Below the pieces are notes generated by a model, which did not search any database, was not told the origin of the DNA, and saw only the letters and a list, made by a program, of their open reading frames with translations. From assembly GCA_039707655.1 (NCBI GenBank), contig CM077668.1:397695630-397759629 (forward strand): a stretch of DNA of 64,000 nucleotides, in the 5' to 3' direction. Of the stretch, positions 47,329 to 57,722 are shown piece after piece. How positions within the stretch are numbered: the first letter of the stretch is position 1; the number at the start of each line of letters is the position of its first letter. The DNA comes from Elymus sibiricus. Taxonomy: Eukaryota; Streptophyta; Magnoliopsida; Poales; Poaceae. The position numbers and the translations under genes are program-made.

Positions 47329-50237
47329 GACTCCCACTTGCACTAGAGTTAATAATCTAGTCAATGCTAATGCACTTTACACCTATGGCATACCGGTGTA
47401 AAAAATGCTTCCCTTGTGGTATAGCGTGATGTCCAACGAATCTGACAACTTCAGTTCCGTGTGTATCTTTGCATCTCCTCGCGTTTTCACGCTTTCACAA
47501 AATTCATATTTTGTCTGGACTTGGCTTTGTATATATGTGAATCACAGGTCAAACCTTGATTCCTCAGATTGAGCTATGGAGCAACTATCTGCAGTAGTGT
47601 CCCATTGACCAAAGCCATCTTGGAACCATACTAAGTTCATGAATGAACTATATGATTTAACATCTTCTTTGTCGCTTCCAAAGCGTCAACATACTTAGCC
47701 ATTTGTTATAGAATTCGCCACAGTAACCTGTTTGGAACAATTCCAACTTACTGTGTCACCATATCGTGTATTACACAAAAACACTTAACTTAAATCGAAA
47801 ATTGCATGGATAATTGATGAAGACTGTATCGATGTAATTATTTACAACGAGCACTTCTTAATATCTGCTTGCGAGAAAACATGTCATCAATGCTACTTTA
47901 GTACTCAATGACATTTTTCACTGTTGTCCCATGATCAGTACTTTGATCACTTTGGTATCTATACTCGCAACAGCTTGGGAGTATCGGACATATCTGGTTG
48001 TTTTACATACAATGGAATACATGATTAATCCAAACACAAGAGTGTGTGGAATCTCCATCATGTATTTTGCTCATCAGTGTTTTGGGACACCGAGTCTTGC
48101 AAAAACTCTCTCCATGTGACTTCGGCAAGAATCACTCCTTGGAATTTTAATGCTAAACTGTTTTAGCATCTTGTCAATATGTATTTTGGCTTGGCCCTAT
48201 TAGGCAATTCTATCTCGTAGATAATTATGCCTAATATCAAGGCTACCCAGCCCAAGCACTTCATCATAAAACTATTTTTCAATGAAGTCCTAATTCGTGT
48301 CAAGAAATTTATATTATTTCCAATTAACAATGTGTCAAGCACATAAGGTTTTCAGAAATATTATTATGCTCCCACTTACTTTCTTGTAACCACAAGCATC
48401 TTCGTTATCCATTGATGAAATCAAACTCTTTTGACTATTTCATCAAAAAACGAAGATTCCAACTCCATTTTGCTCTCTTCTGTCCACTGCTGGAACTCTG
48501 AAGTTTGCATACTCACTAGCATCCTCTGGATCGACAAAACACTTTGGACTGTATCACATACAAGTCCTAGTTTGTATTTCCATTTCATGAAAATCCTTTT
48601 GGCATCCATGTTTCATATCTCATGATTGAAATATGTATTAATTGCTAGTTTAACCCGATCTGACTTTAAGCATCGCTACGGTGAGACAATCTCATCGTAG
48701 TCAACTCCTTGAATTTGTTATTGCAACAAGTCGAGCTTTATGGATAAAACATTTTATCCATATCAGTTTATTGTTCCATTAATGTTCGTTAGACTCTAAG
48801 TCTTCCGAAGGGTTTATCAAGATATAATCTTGAACCATTTATATGAAAACTATCTCGGATTATATTGGCATTTATCCAATTCCGGAGTCAGGGCCCATCA
48901 ACAATTCCTTGTGTATTGTAGGTATACTATTGTCCAACAACAATATCTCGTTTGCGCACCTGAGAGGTTTGCACGAGTTTTGCCTATGTGGTTTAGCTGC
49001 AAGTTCGACCGAAGTCCATACATTTTATTGTAGAGGCTTCCGTATCAGTCGCGGTAGGAAACTCTGGAATCACTTCCAAGGTTTCTTTCCCTTGGCCTGA
49101 TGACGAAGATACTGTTATCTCGTCGAGTTGTACAGTCCTCCCACTCACCTTTTTGCAAGAAACATTTTTCTTCAAAATCATACCGTTCTTTGTGGCACCT
49201 TTTGCCTCGGTATAGTGATGGAGGAATACCCAATAAATTAGGATAACCTACAAAGTAGCACTTGTCTGATTTGGAATAGGTTTGTAAATATTTTACACAA
49301 TCCCCATATTCCAAGTGTTAAGAAAAGACAAAGCATGGTTGGTCTTACCATACCATGGCGTCATTTCAACAGATCTGATGGCGCTCTTTTCAGTGTAAAA
49401 GCCGCAGTCTCTAAACATTACTTTAAAAGGGATAATGGCAAATTGATTTATGTCATCTTTGATCTTACCATGTCATAAATGGTTTGAATACATCTTCACA
49501 GACATTCCACTCACAGTGGTGTTCCGGGAGGTGTAAGTTATGAAACTCTTTTCACAACTCATCAGACATTCGCTAAACTTGTAACTCAAAAATTCCTTTC
49601 TGCAATCTAGTTTGCAGAAACATAATTTTCTTGTTAACAATAATTTCTACTTCAATTTGAAAACCTTTTGAATGATTTCAAAAGATCCAGACTTACGTCT
49701 CATCAAGTAAATATCCATATATCTACTTGAGTCATTTCTGAAGATAGATAAATCCACTACTAGCAACAACATTTATCGGACTACACACATCATAATGTAT
49801 GATCACCAATAAGTTTGTTGCTCGTTCCTTATGGCCCGTGAATGGTATTTCAGTCACTTCGCTTTTCGGACGAAAGTTTGCAAGTGTCAGATGATTCATA
49901 ATCAAATGACTTCAAAATCCATCATTATGGAATTTCTCCAAGCGGGTTTCTCCAATGTGACCAAATGCAGTGCCACACATATGTGGTATTCTTTTAGTCT
50001 TGCGACATTTAGCGTCAGTGTTATGGATGTATCATATTACCATCAATATTCATAACATACATCCCATCCTAATGGAAGTATGGCCCTTATGTTATTCATA
50101 ATACTGAACAACAATTGTTCTTTTATGAAGAACACTCTTGCAACGAACATTATGCAAATGGGCTAGAGTGTATAAAACTCTAAAATGAATTATGAAAGTA
50201 AATACAGAGATAATGTATTATTATCAATATTCATAAC
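47329..50237 (-). pseudogene. degraded copia pol (integrase end to RNase H)
   Basis: Minus-strand fragments match the intact relative at 59.8-63.3 kb. 49310-48990 (DKCYFVGYPNLLGIPPSL then EEKCFLQKGEW) corresponds to the integrase C-terminal KCIFIGYP region. 48620-48420 corresponds to the RT fingers. Frames shift and stop every few dozen codons. The YVDD box region could not be read in one frame. Confidence 0.65.
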
Positions 50238-50966
50238 AATACCCGAGGTGAGATTTATCGGCATCCCCGTGGATCAACAACTTGTCCACTATGCCAGTTA
50301 CCTCGTTACCGGTTTTATTCTCTTTTCTCGTTCCTGTGTTCCGGGATCCCAGTGATCAAATCACATTGTGTGTGGCCATACGATGATGGATACCGTAACA
50401 CCGAGAGGGCCCAAAGAATATCTCTCCATCGTCGGAGGAGCAAATCCCAATCTTGAGCTATCAAGTCCCTTGACATACTTTCCCATGAACCTGTAAGCCG
50501 CCGTAATAGCCACCCACTTACGGATGACGTTTAACAAACCCCAAAGTTCATGAATCAAGCATGAAGAAACTCGATACTCTCATGGTCTGAGGAATTATGC
50601 AAACGTAAACTTTCTCTGTGTTATTAACCATAAACTTGTGACGAATGTATCTCATAGCATAACATCAATCGGGTCGATTCAACACAAGTGTTCTCCTAAC
50701 ATTGTGCCCTCAAAATTGCCGGCATAGTCATGCCCATGATCAGGAAAACAGAACCATCATGCAACACTTGAGCTAGTCTTAGAGGCCAGACTAGGAATAC
50801 ATTTTACCGTTTATTATTCCACACGTGCATATGAGTTTCCCTCCGAGACTTCGTGGTTATTGTAGACTCGAGAACCATAGCAGTTATAGCATTGAACATA
50901 AACATAATTATGAACATGGAGATAAACAATAACATTTATTATTGCCTCTAGGGCATATCTCTTACA
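50238..50966 (-). repeat. copia 5' LTR, truncated
   Basis: Collinear with 46603-47328 with few differences; the left 1.26 kb is missing, the join at about 50238 being the breakpoint of the internal deletion. Confidence 0.8.
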
Positions 50967-52009
50967 GCGTGGACCATCAAACGTACCAAAGATGACAAGG
51001 ACAAGGACCCTCTCCACCCGAAGAGGGACTGGATCAGCTCTAAAGCCCGGTCAGATGGGGAGAAGTACACCAAAAAATTGAAGGGGATGTACGGCCAAGA
51101 GGCTGATCCTCACATGGTGCCGTTTGACCCTCTTGTGGCCATTGCTGCGGCAGGCGGTAGACCGAATGGCCGGATAGCGATTCACGTCGATTCTGTCATA
51201 ACCTCCTCCCTTCCAAGAGTCAACACGCTCCGTGCTATGAGTACTGGCTCTACTCCTACCATAGAGCGTCACGTACCACATACCGTGGCCATTATTGAGA
51301 AAATTCAGGTCAGTGCTTCTTCATTGATCCTTCACGGTCCTGCATGTTTGCATTTCAACACGAATGACATTTGCATTGCCATATTGTAGACCCGGCTGAA
51401 TGACACCCAGAAGGAACGAGATGAAGACCGGGCTAAGCTGAAGGCACAAGATGATCTAGTCAAGTCTTTACAACATATGGTGGCCAATCTTTATTCTATG
51501 CAAGGCAAACCAGTGCCAGAGATGCCACCGACGCCAGAGTGGAACATTGTGAGTTTCGTTTGAACTATTTCTATCACCATTTTCGGCATTACCATATGTA
51601 TTCATCTTATTGCCTCAAAATTCTTACAGCTCAATCCATCACAAGGGTCGAACAATGTTGCGGTAGTTCCACCTCAAGTTGGTGGAGTTGGGGAAGCAAA
51701 CCAAGTGACGCCTTCTGATGTTGATATTTCCACTCCGATCTCCAAAACCGTGTGAACTTCATGTTATGTTGTGTTTGAAACTGTTCCTTGTATGTGCTTG
51801 AGAACTATTGCATCTTGTGTGATCTTGAGACTTGTGAACTTGTGGTAGTCGAGTGTGCATGACAACTATTGCACCTTTTATGCACTATTGCTTTTATGTG
51901 GGATATTCTTGAGAATCATTGCTTTTTTTGTTCAATGATGCACTATATGCTGCTGTTGTATATGTTTTGCTGCAGGAATGAAACAAAAGCGCAAAAAAAG
52001 GACTGCTGG

Positions 52010-52844
52010 GCAAAAAATTACCAAGATCGGCTCTCGGCAAAGCCTATGAAACTGGAGCATGATACAACCTTTACCGAGAGGGGCGCTCGGTACAAGATAC
52101 CAACCTGTAGAACCTGACACCTTTACCGAGAGGCCTCTCGGAAAAGGATACCAACCTGTAGGCCTGACATCTTTACCGAGAGCTTCCGACACTCGGCAAA
52201 CATATAAGGTTTGCCGAGAGCTGCTCTCGGCGTAGTACAGACTCGGCTGTCAGGTCGTAGCCACGTGGCTCTTTCCTATCGGCTCTCCTTACCGAGGGCG
52301 GCTCTCGGCAAAGATGGCGCTCGGCATATTCTGTGGGACCCACATGTCAGGAGCTGGACACGTGGCTCTTTCCTATTGGCGGTCTTTGCCGAGGGTGGCT
52401 CTAGGCAAAGATGACGCTCGGTCTATAGTTCGGGACCCACATGTCAGGGGCTGGACACATGGCTCTTTCCTATTGGCAGTTTTTGCCGAGGGTGGCTCTC
52501 GGCAAAGATGGCGTTCGGTCTATTCTTCGGGACCCACATGTCAGGAGCTGGACACGTGGCTCCTTCCTATTGACCGCCTTTGCCGAGGGCCCCTCTCGGC
52601 AAAGAACCGCCGTCCCCGTCTGCCGTCCGTTACCTACTTTATTTTGCCGAGAGGGGCTGTTTGACACTCGGCAAACTCTTTGCCGAGTGTCCGCGTTTTG
52701 GCTCTCGGCAAATTCCTATTTGCCTGAGAGGTGTATGCCGGGTGGCCTTTGCCGAGTGCAACTCTCGGCAAAGGCTTTGCCGGCGGTTATTGGCCCTTTG
52801 CCGAGTGTCCGTGGCACTCGGCGTACAGCGATATTCCAGTAGTG
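52010..52844. repeat. CACTA right subterminal repeats
   Basis: Dense inverted GCCGAGAG, CTCTCGGCAAAG and CACTCGGCAAA words. 52290-52570 has three or four tandem copies of a unit of about 90-96 bp with GGACCCACATGTCAG and ACGTGGCTC. Minus-strand and plus-strand ORFs in this block are repeat translations. 51756-52009 is the 3' flank of the last CACTA gene. Confidence 0.8.
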
Positions 52845-53018
52845 CAAGCTGATCAAATTCTTCGCCGAGAACGCGATGGTTCTTGAAGAAATGTGTACGG
52901 CGGAAATGACAAGTTGGGCGAGCACATGACTCGAAAGGTTGAAAGATGGATTTGTAATTCATCTATCAAGAGAAAGCCCGGAGCGTCAAGCTTCGTGGTC
53001 TTACCCATTAAAAGGTGA
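52845..53018 (+). pseudogene. F-box/LRR pseudogene, 3' end
   Basis: Resumes after the CACTA duplication CAA with IKFFAENAMVLEEM, identical over this stretch to the minus-strand copy at 57.9 kb. About four bases are missing near 52894, changing frame. The end then reads KPGASSFVVLPIKR and a TGA at 53016-53018, matching KPGAPSFVLLPLKR in the other copy. Confidence 0.85.
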
Positions 53019-53329
53019 CTCTACCAACAAGAATTGGAGTTTTGATATGTAATCTTTTCTAGGTGGTGTTTTTCTTAAGATAGAATTAATTGCTGAGCTA
53101 GGCTCTCACTGTCAGTAAGTAGTCACTGTAGGTATGTAGTATTTGCATTTTTGTTTCAACAAATTGGTGGCTGATGGATTTCAACAAATTGGTCGTTTGA
53201 TCCAGCTGATCAATGAAACCTGAAGTACATTTATTTTGGTGGTGCCAGAATGTTTTGAAAACCATATTTTGGTGCAATTCAAACAAACACAGTTTCTTAC
53301 TACCATGTGCTGTAGGTATTGTTCATCAA
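53019..53329. other. F-box 3' flank, no gene recognised
   Basis: AT-rich sequence after the F-box stop, presumably its former 3' untranslated region and flank. No domain-bearing ORF. Confidence 0.4.
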
Positions 53330-53455
53330 CCCCCCCCCCCCCCCCCCCCCCCCGCCCCCTACCCGTACGACCACACCCATCACCTCAAGAAGCCCAACAG
53401 CAGCATGTACGGCGACATTGCCTCCGTCGGTATTGGTAATGAGCAGATACTTTGA
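53330..53455 (+). other. 24-C homopolymer followed by a short coding-like fragment
   Basis: C run at 53330-53353, then a GC-rich 30-codon frame (YDHTHHLKKPNSSMYGDIAS) ending at TGA 53453-53455. Codon use looks like that of grass exons, but the family is not recognised; probably the 3' tip of a lost gene or a captured exon. Confidence 0.35.
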
Positions 53456-53598
53456 GATCAGCATACATGTTTGTTTTTGGAGGATGACGTGAAATCAGTC
53501 ATCTAGTTCAGATCAGGTGCTTCTATTTAATACTATGGTGGAGCGCAGGATTGATGAACATGTTTGATGTTTGTTCGAGTATGCTTATGTTTATTTCT

Positions 53599-55072
53599 GT
53601 ATATGGTTGACGATAAAGGGTTTCCCCCCGCTTTATATTGTAAAGCAATAGCCAAGCAAACAACCACCGATACAACAAAAAAGAAAGAAGAAGGAAAAAG
53701 ATAGGCGACATAAGGATACAAGACACTACCGAACAACAACAGCCTTGACTACACCTAGAACCAGCTAGGACATCGAGGACCCCGGCAACTCCAGGACATG
53801 CCCCCGATACGCTCACGATAATGGAACAGCCCGCCACTGGAGGGAGACCACGGGCCTTCAACTCCCACACCGTTGTCTGGCCATCCGTCTCCACCTTCGA
53901 AGAGGGCCTCCTGCCCTCTCGTCCTGGATCGTAGGACGCCGCTCCGTCAACAAGCAGAAGAGCTCACCCCTGAGCCCGGATGGACTGGAACAACACATTG
54001 CCAAGGAGAGGACGGCAACACGGCCACCACGCCGGCAAAGCAACTCCGATCATCGCCACCGCCTCTGGCCACAACCACTAAGATCACCGAACGTTGCCGA
54101 GCAGGAACAACTGAAGAACGCCGGCAAACCGACCCACGCCAAAGCCGTGACCACCACTCCCCCGTCCCAAGGCGGCGTCTTCAGGAAGAAAGCGACGCCA
54201 AGGCGCCATCGCCGCCTAATCGAAGGGGATTTGGGTTTTCACCCACGACAAGAAGAGGAGGGCATGGGCTAGGACTCGATGCTGACTCCAAGAAGTAGAA
54301 CGGCGACGGAGCGTCGCCGGCATTGTGGTTTCCCCCATCTATAGCCCACCCCCGACCAACCACCAAACCGGCCACACGAGGTCGCCAGCAACTGGGTCGG
54401 TGTGGGAGGCCAGAGAACGCAGAGGTCGTTGTCTTCATATCAGACCATGGGCACACGAGGCCATCCAGGACCGCGATCTGTGCTCACCGCCGACTCGCCG
54501 CCCGCACGGCCAAGCTCGGCGCCCGGAACCATCTGAACCACCTCCCCCCGTCGCCGGGGAGAGGCACCCTCGCCGGAGGAGGCCGCCGCCACCGCACCTG
54601 CGCCACCCGAACTGGACGCCCCACCGCCACGCCACCTGCTACGCCAGCCGCCGGCCACGGCAGGGCAGGTCGCCCATGGCCCAGGCCGCACGCAGCCCTC
54701 GGCGCCATCTAGCCGGACCCGATGAGGGAGGCACCACCACAGACCCGCAGTCGCCGCGCCACTAATCACGCACGTCGCTGCCCCGAGCATCCGCCGCCGC
54801 ACCGCTGCGCCCCGCACCAGCGCAGTGCCTCTGTGCGCCTAAGCTGTCCCGCGCCAGCCGGGGATGGGCGAGAGGAGGGGGAACGAGGCCCCCCCGCCGC
54901 TGAAGCCAGCCGAGCTTTGCCTAACTAGCGCTTGCCGGCGGCGGCGAGGGAAGAAGGAGGGAGGGAGGGCGCGGAGTCCCGGCGGCTAGGGTTTCCTCCG
55001 TCGCTCGCGGGAGCGACCCGGGGGGGGGGGGGGGGGGGGAGGCGAGTCGTAGAGGCTCTTCGGTATATGGTT
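53599..55072 (-). mobile_element. non-autonomous LINE-like retroelement with 10-bp duplication
   Basis: The body 53609-55062 is flanked by GTATATGGTT (53599-53608 and 55063-55072). On the minus strand it begins near the C run (opposite G 55020-55039), has a GC-rich leader with AACCCTAGCCGCC and a body with overlapping ORFs but no RT, and ends AAAGCGGGGGGAAACCC plus TTTATCGTC, a 3' end seen in grass LINEs. ORFs on both strands here (for example 54323-54765 plus) come from base composition. Confidence 0.6.
55020..55039. repeat. 20-bp G homopolymer
   Basis: Twenty G at the 5' end of the LINE-like element. Confidence 0.9.
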
Positions 55073-55178
55073 TAAGGCATGTCTCTAGTATAATCTAGAC
55101 ATAATCGTAGCACATGTACTTTGAAAACCGTATTGACCAAAATACAATTAATCCAGAATAGCCCTCTGAAAAGTAATA

Positions 55179-55298
55179 CTCCCTCTGTAAAGAAACATAA
55201 GAGCGTTTAGATCACTACTTTAGTGATCTAAACGCTCTTATATTTCTTTACGGTAGATCACTACTCAACTAAAGTCTTATATTACTTTACAGAGGCAG
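55179..55298. mobile_element. composite Stowaway MITE
   Basis: TA flanks at 55177-55178 and 55299-55300. The left 75 bp is an almost complete hairpin (CTCCCTCTGTAAAGAAAC to TATTTCTTTACGG). The remaining 45 bp ends CTTATATTACTTTACAGAGG, the end type of the element at 14521. Probably two related elements fused. Confidence 0.8.
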
Positions 55299-55637
55299 TA
55301 GTTCTTAAACAACAATCTATGTTAGGTTTCACTTTTGGAGTTTCAGTCACCAAAGAAATTCATGACCGTCTATATATACGTGATATTTTTCTAATGGATT
55401 GTTATAAGAAACTTCTAGAATAGCATCAAAATCGTTGCGATGAGTTTCGGAGAAGAAAACATTACAAACTGAAATTTACAGTAGAGAGCTAGACACAATG
55501 CATCTAAAACCCAATGGTTTCACATCTATCGCTACCATTTATTTCCATCCATATATCTGACTGAACATGTCCACCATAGACAGCATTTATCCACAATAGT
55601 CTACCACAGCAGCAGTGGCGTTTAGTTTTGCTATATA
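55299..55637. other. no gene recognised
   Basis: AT-rich spacer between two MITEs. Confidence 0.4.
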
Positions 55638-55795
55638 CTCCCTCCGTTCCTAAATATAAGTCTTTGTAGATATTTCACTATGGACTACTTACGGAGCAAA
55701 GTGAGTGAATCTACACTCTAAAATGCATCTATATACATCCGTATGTGGTCCATAGTGAAATCTCTACAAAGACTTATATTTCGGAACGGAGGGAG
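55638..55795. mobile_element. Stowaway MITE
   Basis: 158 bp, ends CTCCCTCCGTTCCTAAATAT and ATATTTCGGAACGGAGGGAG, TA at 55636-55637 and 55796-55797. Same family as 16902-17059. Confidence 0.95.
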
Positions 55796-55798
55796 TAC

Positions 55799-56158
55799 AA
55801 CTTGCCTGAAACTTCTAGTCCAGCTATATCATAGTTTTTTAAAAAAATTGCATAGCGGCAAGAGCAATCAAAAGGAAAGGGAAATTGACTGCTATTTGTC
55901 TCCGTACAAGGAAGTGTTGCGGCAAGCAGTTGATGAAGCGAAGTTTGAATTTAATTTGCTTGCAGTGAGCTGTCACTCAATAGTAGTGCAAGTCAGTGAA
56001 CAGTGGTTGATGGTAAAACCTGGAGAGCTTGATGAAAGTTCCTTGTGTGCATGTGTACGTGCGAGAAAAACAGTCAGAGAACTTGTAGTTCTAACAATCA
56101 TATCACGTTTAATTAACGAAATCAGTGGGGGACACTCTCTTTCAAAAAAAAAAAAAAA
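55799..56158 (+). other. possible retroposed 3' end with 15-A tail
   Basis: A reading frame from 55743 begins inside the MITE and has no known domain. It ends next to 15 A (56144-56158) preceded by GGGGGACACTCTCTTTC, a tail reminiscent of grass LINE 3' ends. No target-site duplication was found. Nothing firm can be said about function. Confidence 0.25.
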
Positions 56159-56367
56159 GTCATACCATGGTAGTTGACCTACGAGTAGCCATATGTTCTT
56201 CCACTTTTTTATTATTTGTTAAATCTCCCGGGCGATCCCCAAAATTGCCCAAAGAACATATGCTGTGATACAATCCATCTGAAGAAACAAGACTTTATGT
56301 AATTATAGAGATTATTATTGAAAATGAGAACTTCCTCTACAGGAAAGCATGAATGAGAGACATATTG

Positions 56368-56760
56368 ATGTGTTTGAAGTCAAAAGGTAGTATTACATCC
56401 CACCCGTCCATGCTTTTTAGTTTAATTATATAGTTTGTATCAATTATATCTTTTGAACCAAATATCCAATTGACATTCCATTTGGATATTCGTATTCATG
56501 GTATTTAAATCATAAAATCTAGATCAATATTGAACACATTTGAAAAAAAAAACTGAATTGCGAAACTATATTGAAACCAGGATGAAACTAATGTATCATT
56601 TTTGGAGTCAAAAGTTAGTATTACACTTCAACCCACGCTTTTTAGTTTGTATCAATTTTATCTTTTGAGCAAAAGATCCGATTGACAAACCGTTTGGATA
56701 TTAGTATTCACGGTATTTAATCTTCAAAACAATATCAATTTTGGACACATTTGAAAAATA
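56368..56760. repeat. diverged AT-rich tandem duplication, about 229-bp period
   Basis: 56368-56545 and 56597-56760 share AGTCAAAAG-TAGTATTACA, GCTTTTTAGTTT, GTATCAAT and ACACATTTGAAAAA in the same order. The rest of 56159-57496 is AT-rich with repeated GTTTCATT and GGATTTCATATAAGTTTCAT words and no gene. Confidence 0.65.
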
Positions 56761-57496
56761 ACTAAAATTGACAAACAAGATCAAATCTGATTGAAGCAAA
56801 GATCATGTGTGTTTCATCGCATTTTTACATGTTTCATTATTATTATTATTCATTACATGTATTCATTGCTTTTTAATTCTAGATTTCTGTACTATTTCAT
56901 TCAGGTTTCATTTCTATTTTTAGAGTTTTCAAATAAGTTTTTATATGATTTTGTTAAATTATCTATCATGGTTGGACTGGGCTCTAAAAGTGTTATTTTC
57001 CAGATATTTTCTATACGATTACATTTTTTGTGTCATCGTAATTTTACATGTTTTCATATGTTTTTTCATTACATCCCCTTTTGCATGTTTTCCTTAATGA
57101 TTCATTCCACAATTCATTAATGTATCATCTCAGATTTGATATAAGTTTCATTGTGGTTATTACATTCCTATTTGCCTGTTTTCATTATTGGTTCATTCCG
57201 GTTTCATTAATGTTTCATCTCGGATTTCATATAAGTTTCATTATGGTTTCATAATTTGAATTTAAACTTGTTCAAAACATGCCCAAGATTGATCTTCTTT
57301 TAAAGATTTAAAGGTGATGAACACAAACCTAAAAATCAGATCATTGATTCAAAAGTTAAATGTGTTACAAATTAATTAGGATCAAAGTAAAAGTATTGGT
57401 AGATGTACCGTGAGGTGTAAGAATAATATATGTTGAGTGCAATAAAGTTATGCTCCAGAACAGTGGATGGATATGATAAATTAAATAAATCAAATA

Positions 57497-57590
57497 CTCC
57501 CTCTGTCCCATAATGTAGGACGGTTTTTGATACTCCTTAGTAGTATTACACTAGTGTCAAAAAAGATCTTACATTATGGGATGGAGGGAG
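57497..57590. mobile_element. Stowaway MITE
   Basis: 94 bp, ends CTCCCTCTGTCCCATAATGT and ACATTATGGGATGGAGGGAG, TA at 57495-57496 and 57591-57592. Confidence 0.95.
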
Positions 57591-57722
57591 TAGTTCGAAT
57601 TTGATATGTGCACATGAACACATGTCACCCTTTAATTGGCTAGCAGGACACCGGTAGAAACCGGCTCCATTAGAAAATCCTCTCTCTATACATATGAGTA
57701 TCTCTTCTCATTATTTGTATAG

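Larger units (their letters stand above)
45340..50971 (-). mobile_element. internally deleted copia retrotransposon (minus)
   Basis: The element is 45345-50966 with GCGTG at 45340-45344 and 50967-50971. The left LTR (its 3' LTR) is 45345-47328, about 1,984 bp. Only the first 0.73 kb of the other LTR remains (about 50238-50966), beginning on the minus strand TGTAAGAGATATGCCC. Between them are degraded integrase/RT regions. The PBS, gag, and the rest of the 5' LTR are gone. Inserted in an exon of the plus-strand CACTA gene. Confidence 0.85.
43489..51755 (+). pseudogene. CACTA Transposase_24-type gene (plus), split by a copia element
   Basis: Start at 43489 (MTGGNKNPKESLKDVATLYN). A long Gly-rich tract (43680-43970) is followed by an acidic stretch and the family block QKVWLRGSSKLPKRP. 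Exon 2 (44452-44668) has LNYPGLVTLPNGIIEPAWSW. Exon 3 from 44763 has CVDGEKDRANVVVENIAKKL and ends at a GCAAGT donor. Exon 4 from 45044 holds CADKRPCWEKIVERWTDPGW. The exon from about 45303 is cut at GACGCG by the copia and resumes at 50972, then continues to 51309; last exons 51390-51548 and 51631-51755. Stops: TGA 43819, TAG 44236, TAG 44666, TAG 45056. Likely repeat-binding TNPA-like protein (family knowledge). Confidence 0.75.
20494..52844 (+). mobile_element. 32-kb CACTA (En/Spm) transposon with nested insertions
   Basis: The left end is CACTACTGGAATTTC and the right end, reverse complemented, is CACTACTGGAATATC: 12 identical terminal bases starting CACTA. The host F-box gene stops at 20492 and resumes at 52848. 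The 3-bp duplication is probably CAA (20490-20492 and 52845-52847), with one extra T at 20493. Both ends carry arrays of GCCGAGAG/CTCTCGGC subterminal repeats. Genes: a Transposase_24-type gene (minus, about 23.4-36.1 kb), a TNPD-type gene (39520-43176 plus) and a second Transposase_24-type gene (43489-51755 plus). Subtracting three nested elements leaves about 15.0 kb. All three genes carry stops, so the element is immobile by itself. Confidence 0.85.

Noticed and set aside
52211..52852. Several ORFs at the CACTA right end
   Set aside because: They translate tandem subterminal repeats, with the same peptide pattern repeated in different frames.
54323..54765. Overlapping GC-rich ORFs as host genes
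   Set aside because: Both strands are open because of base composition; the stretch lies inside a retroelement bounded by a target duplication.
55743..56177. 144-residue plus-strand ORF
   Set aside because: Its start lies inside a Stowaway MITE, its end is an A-run translation, and no domain is seen.
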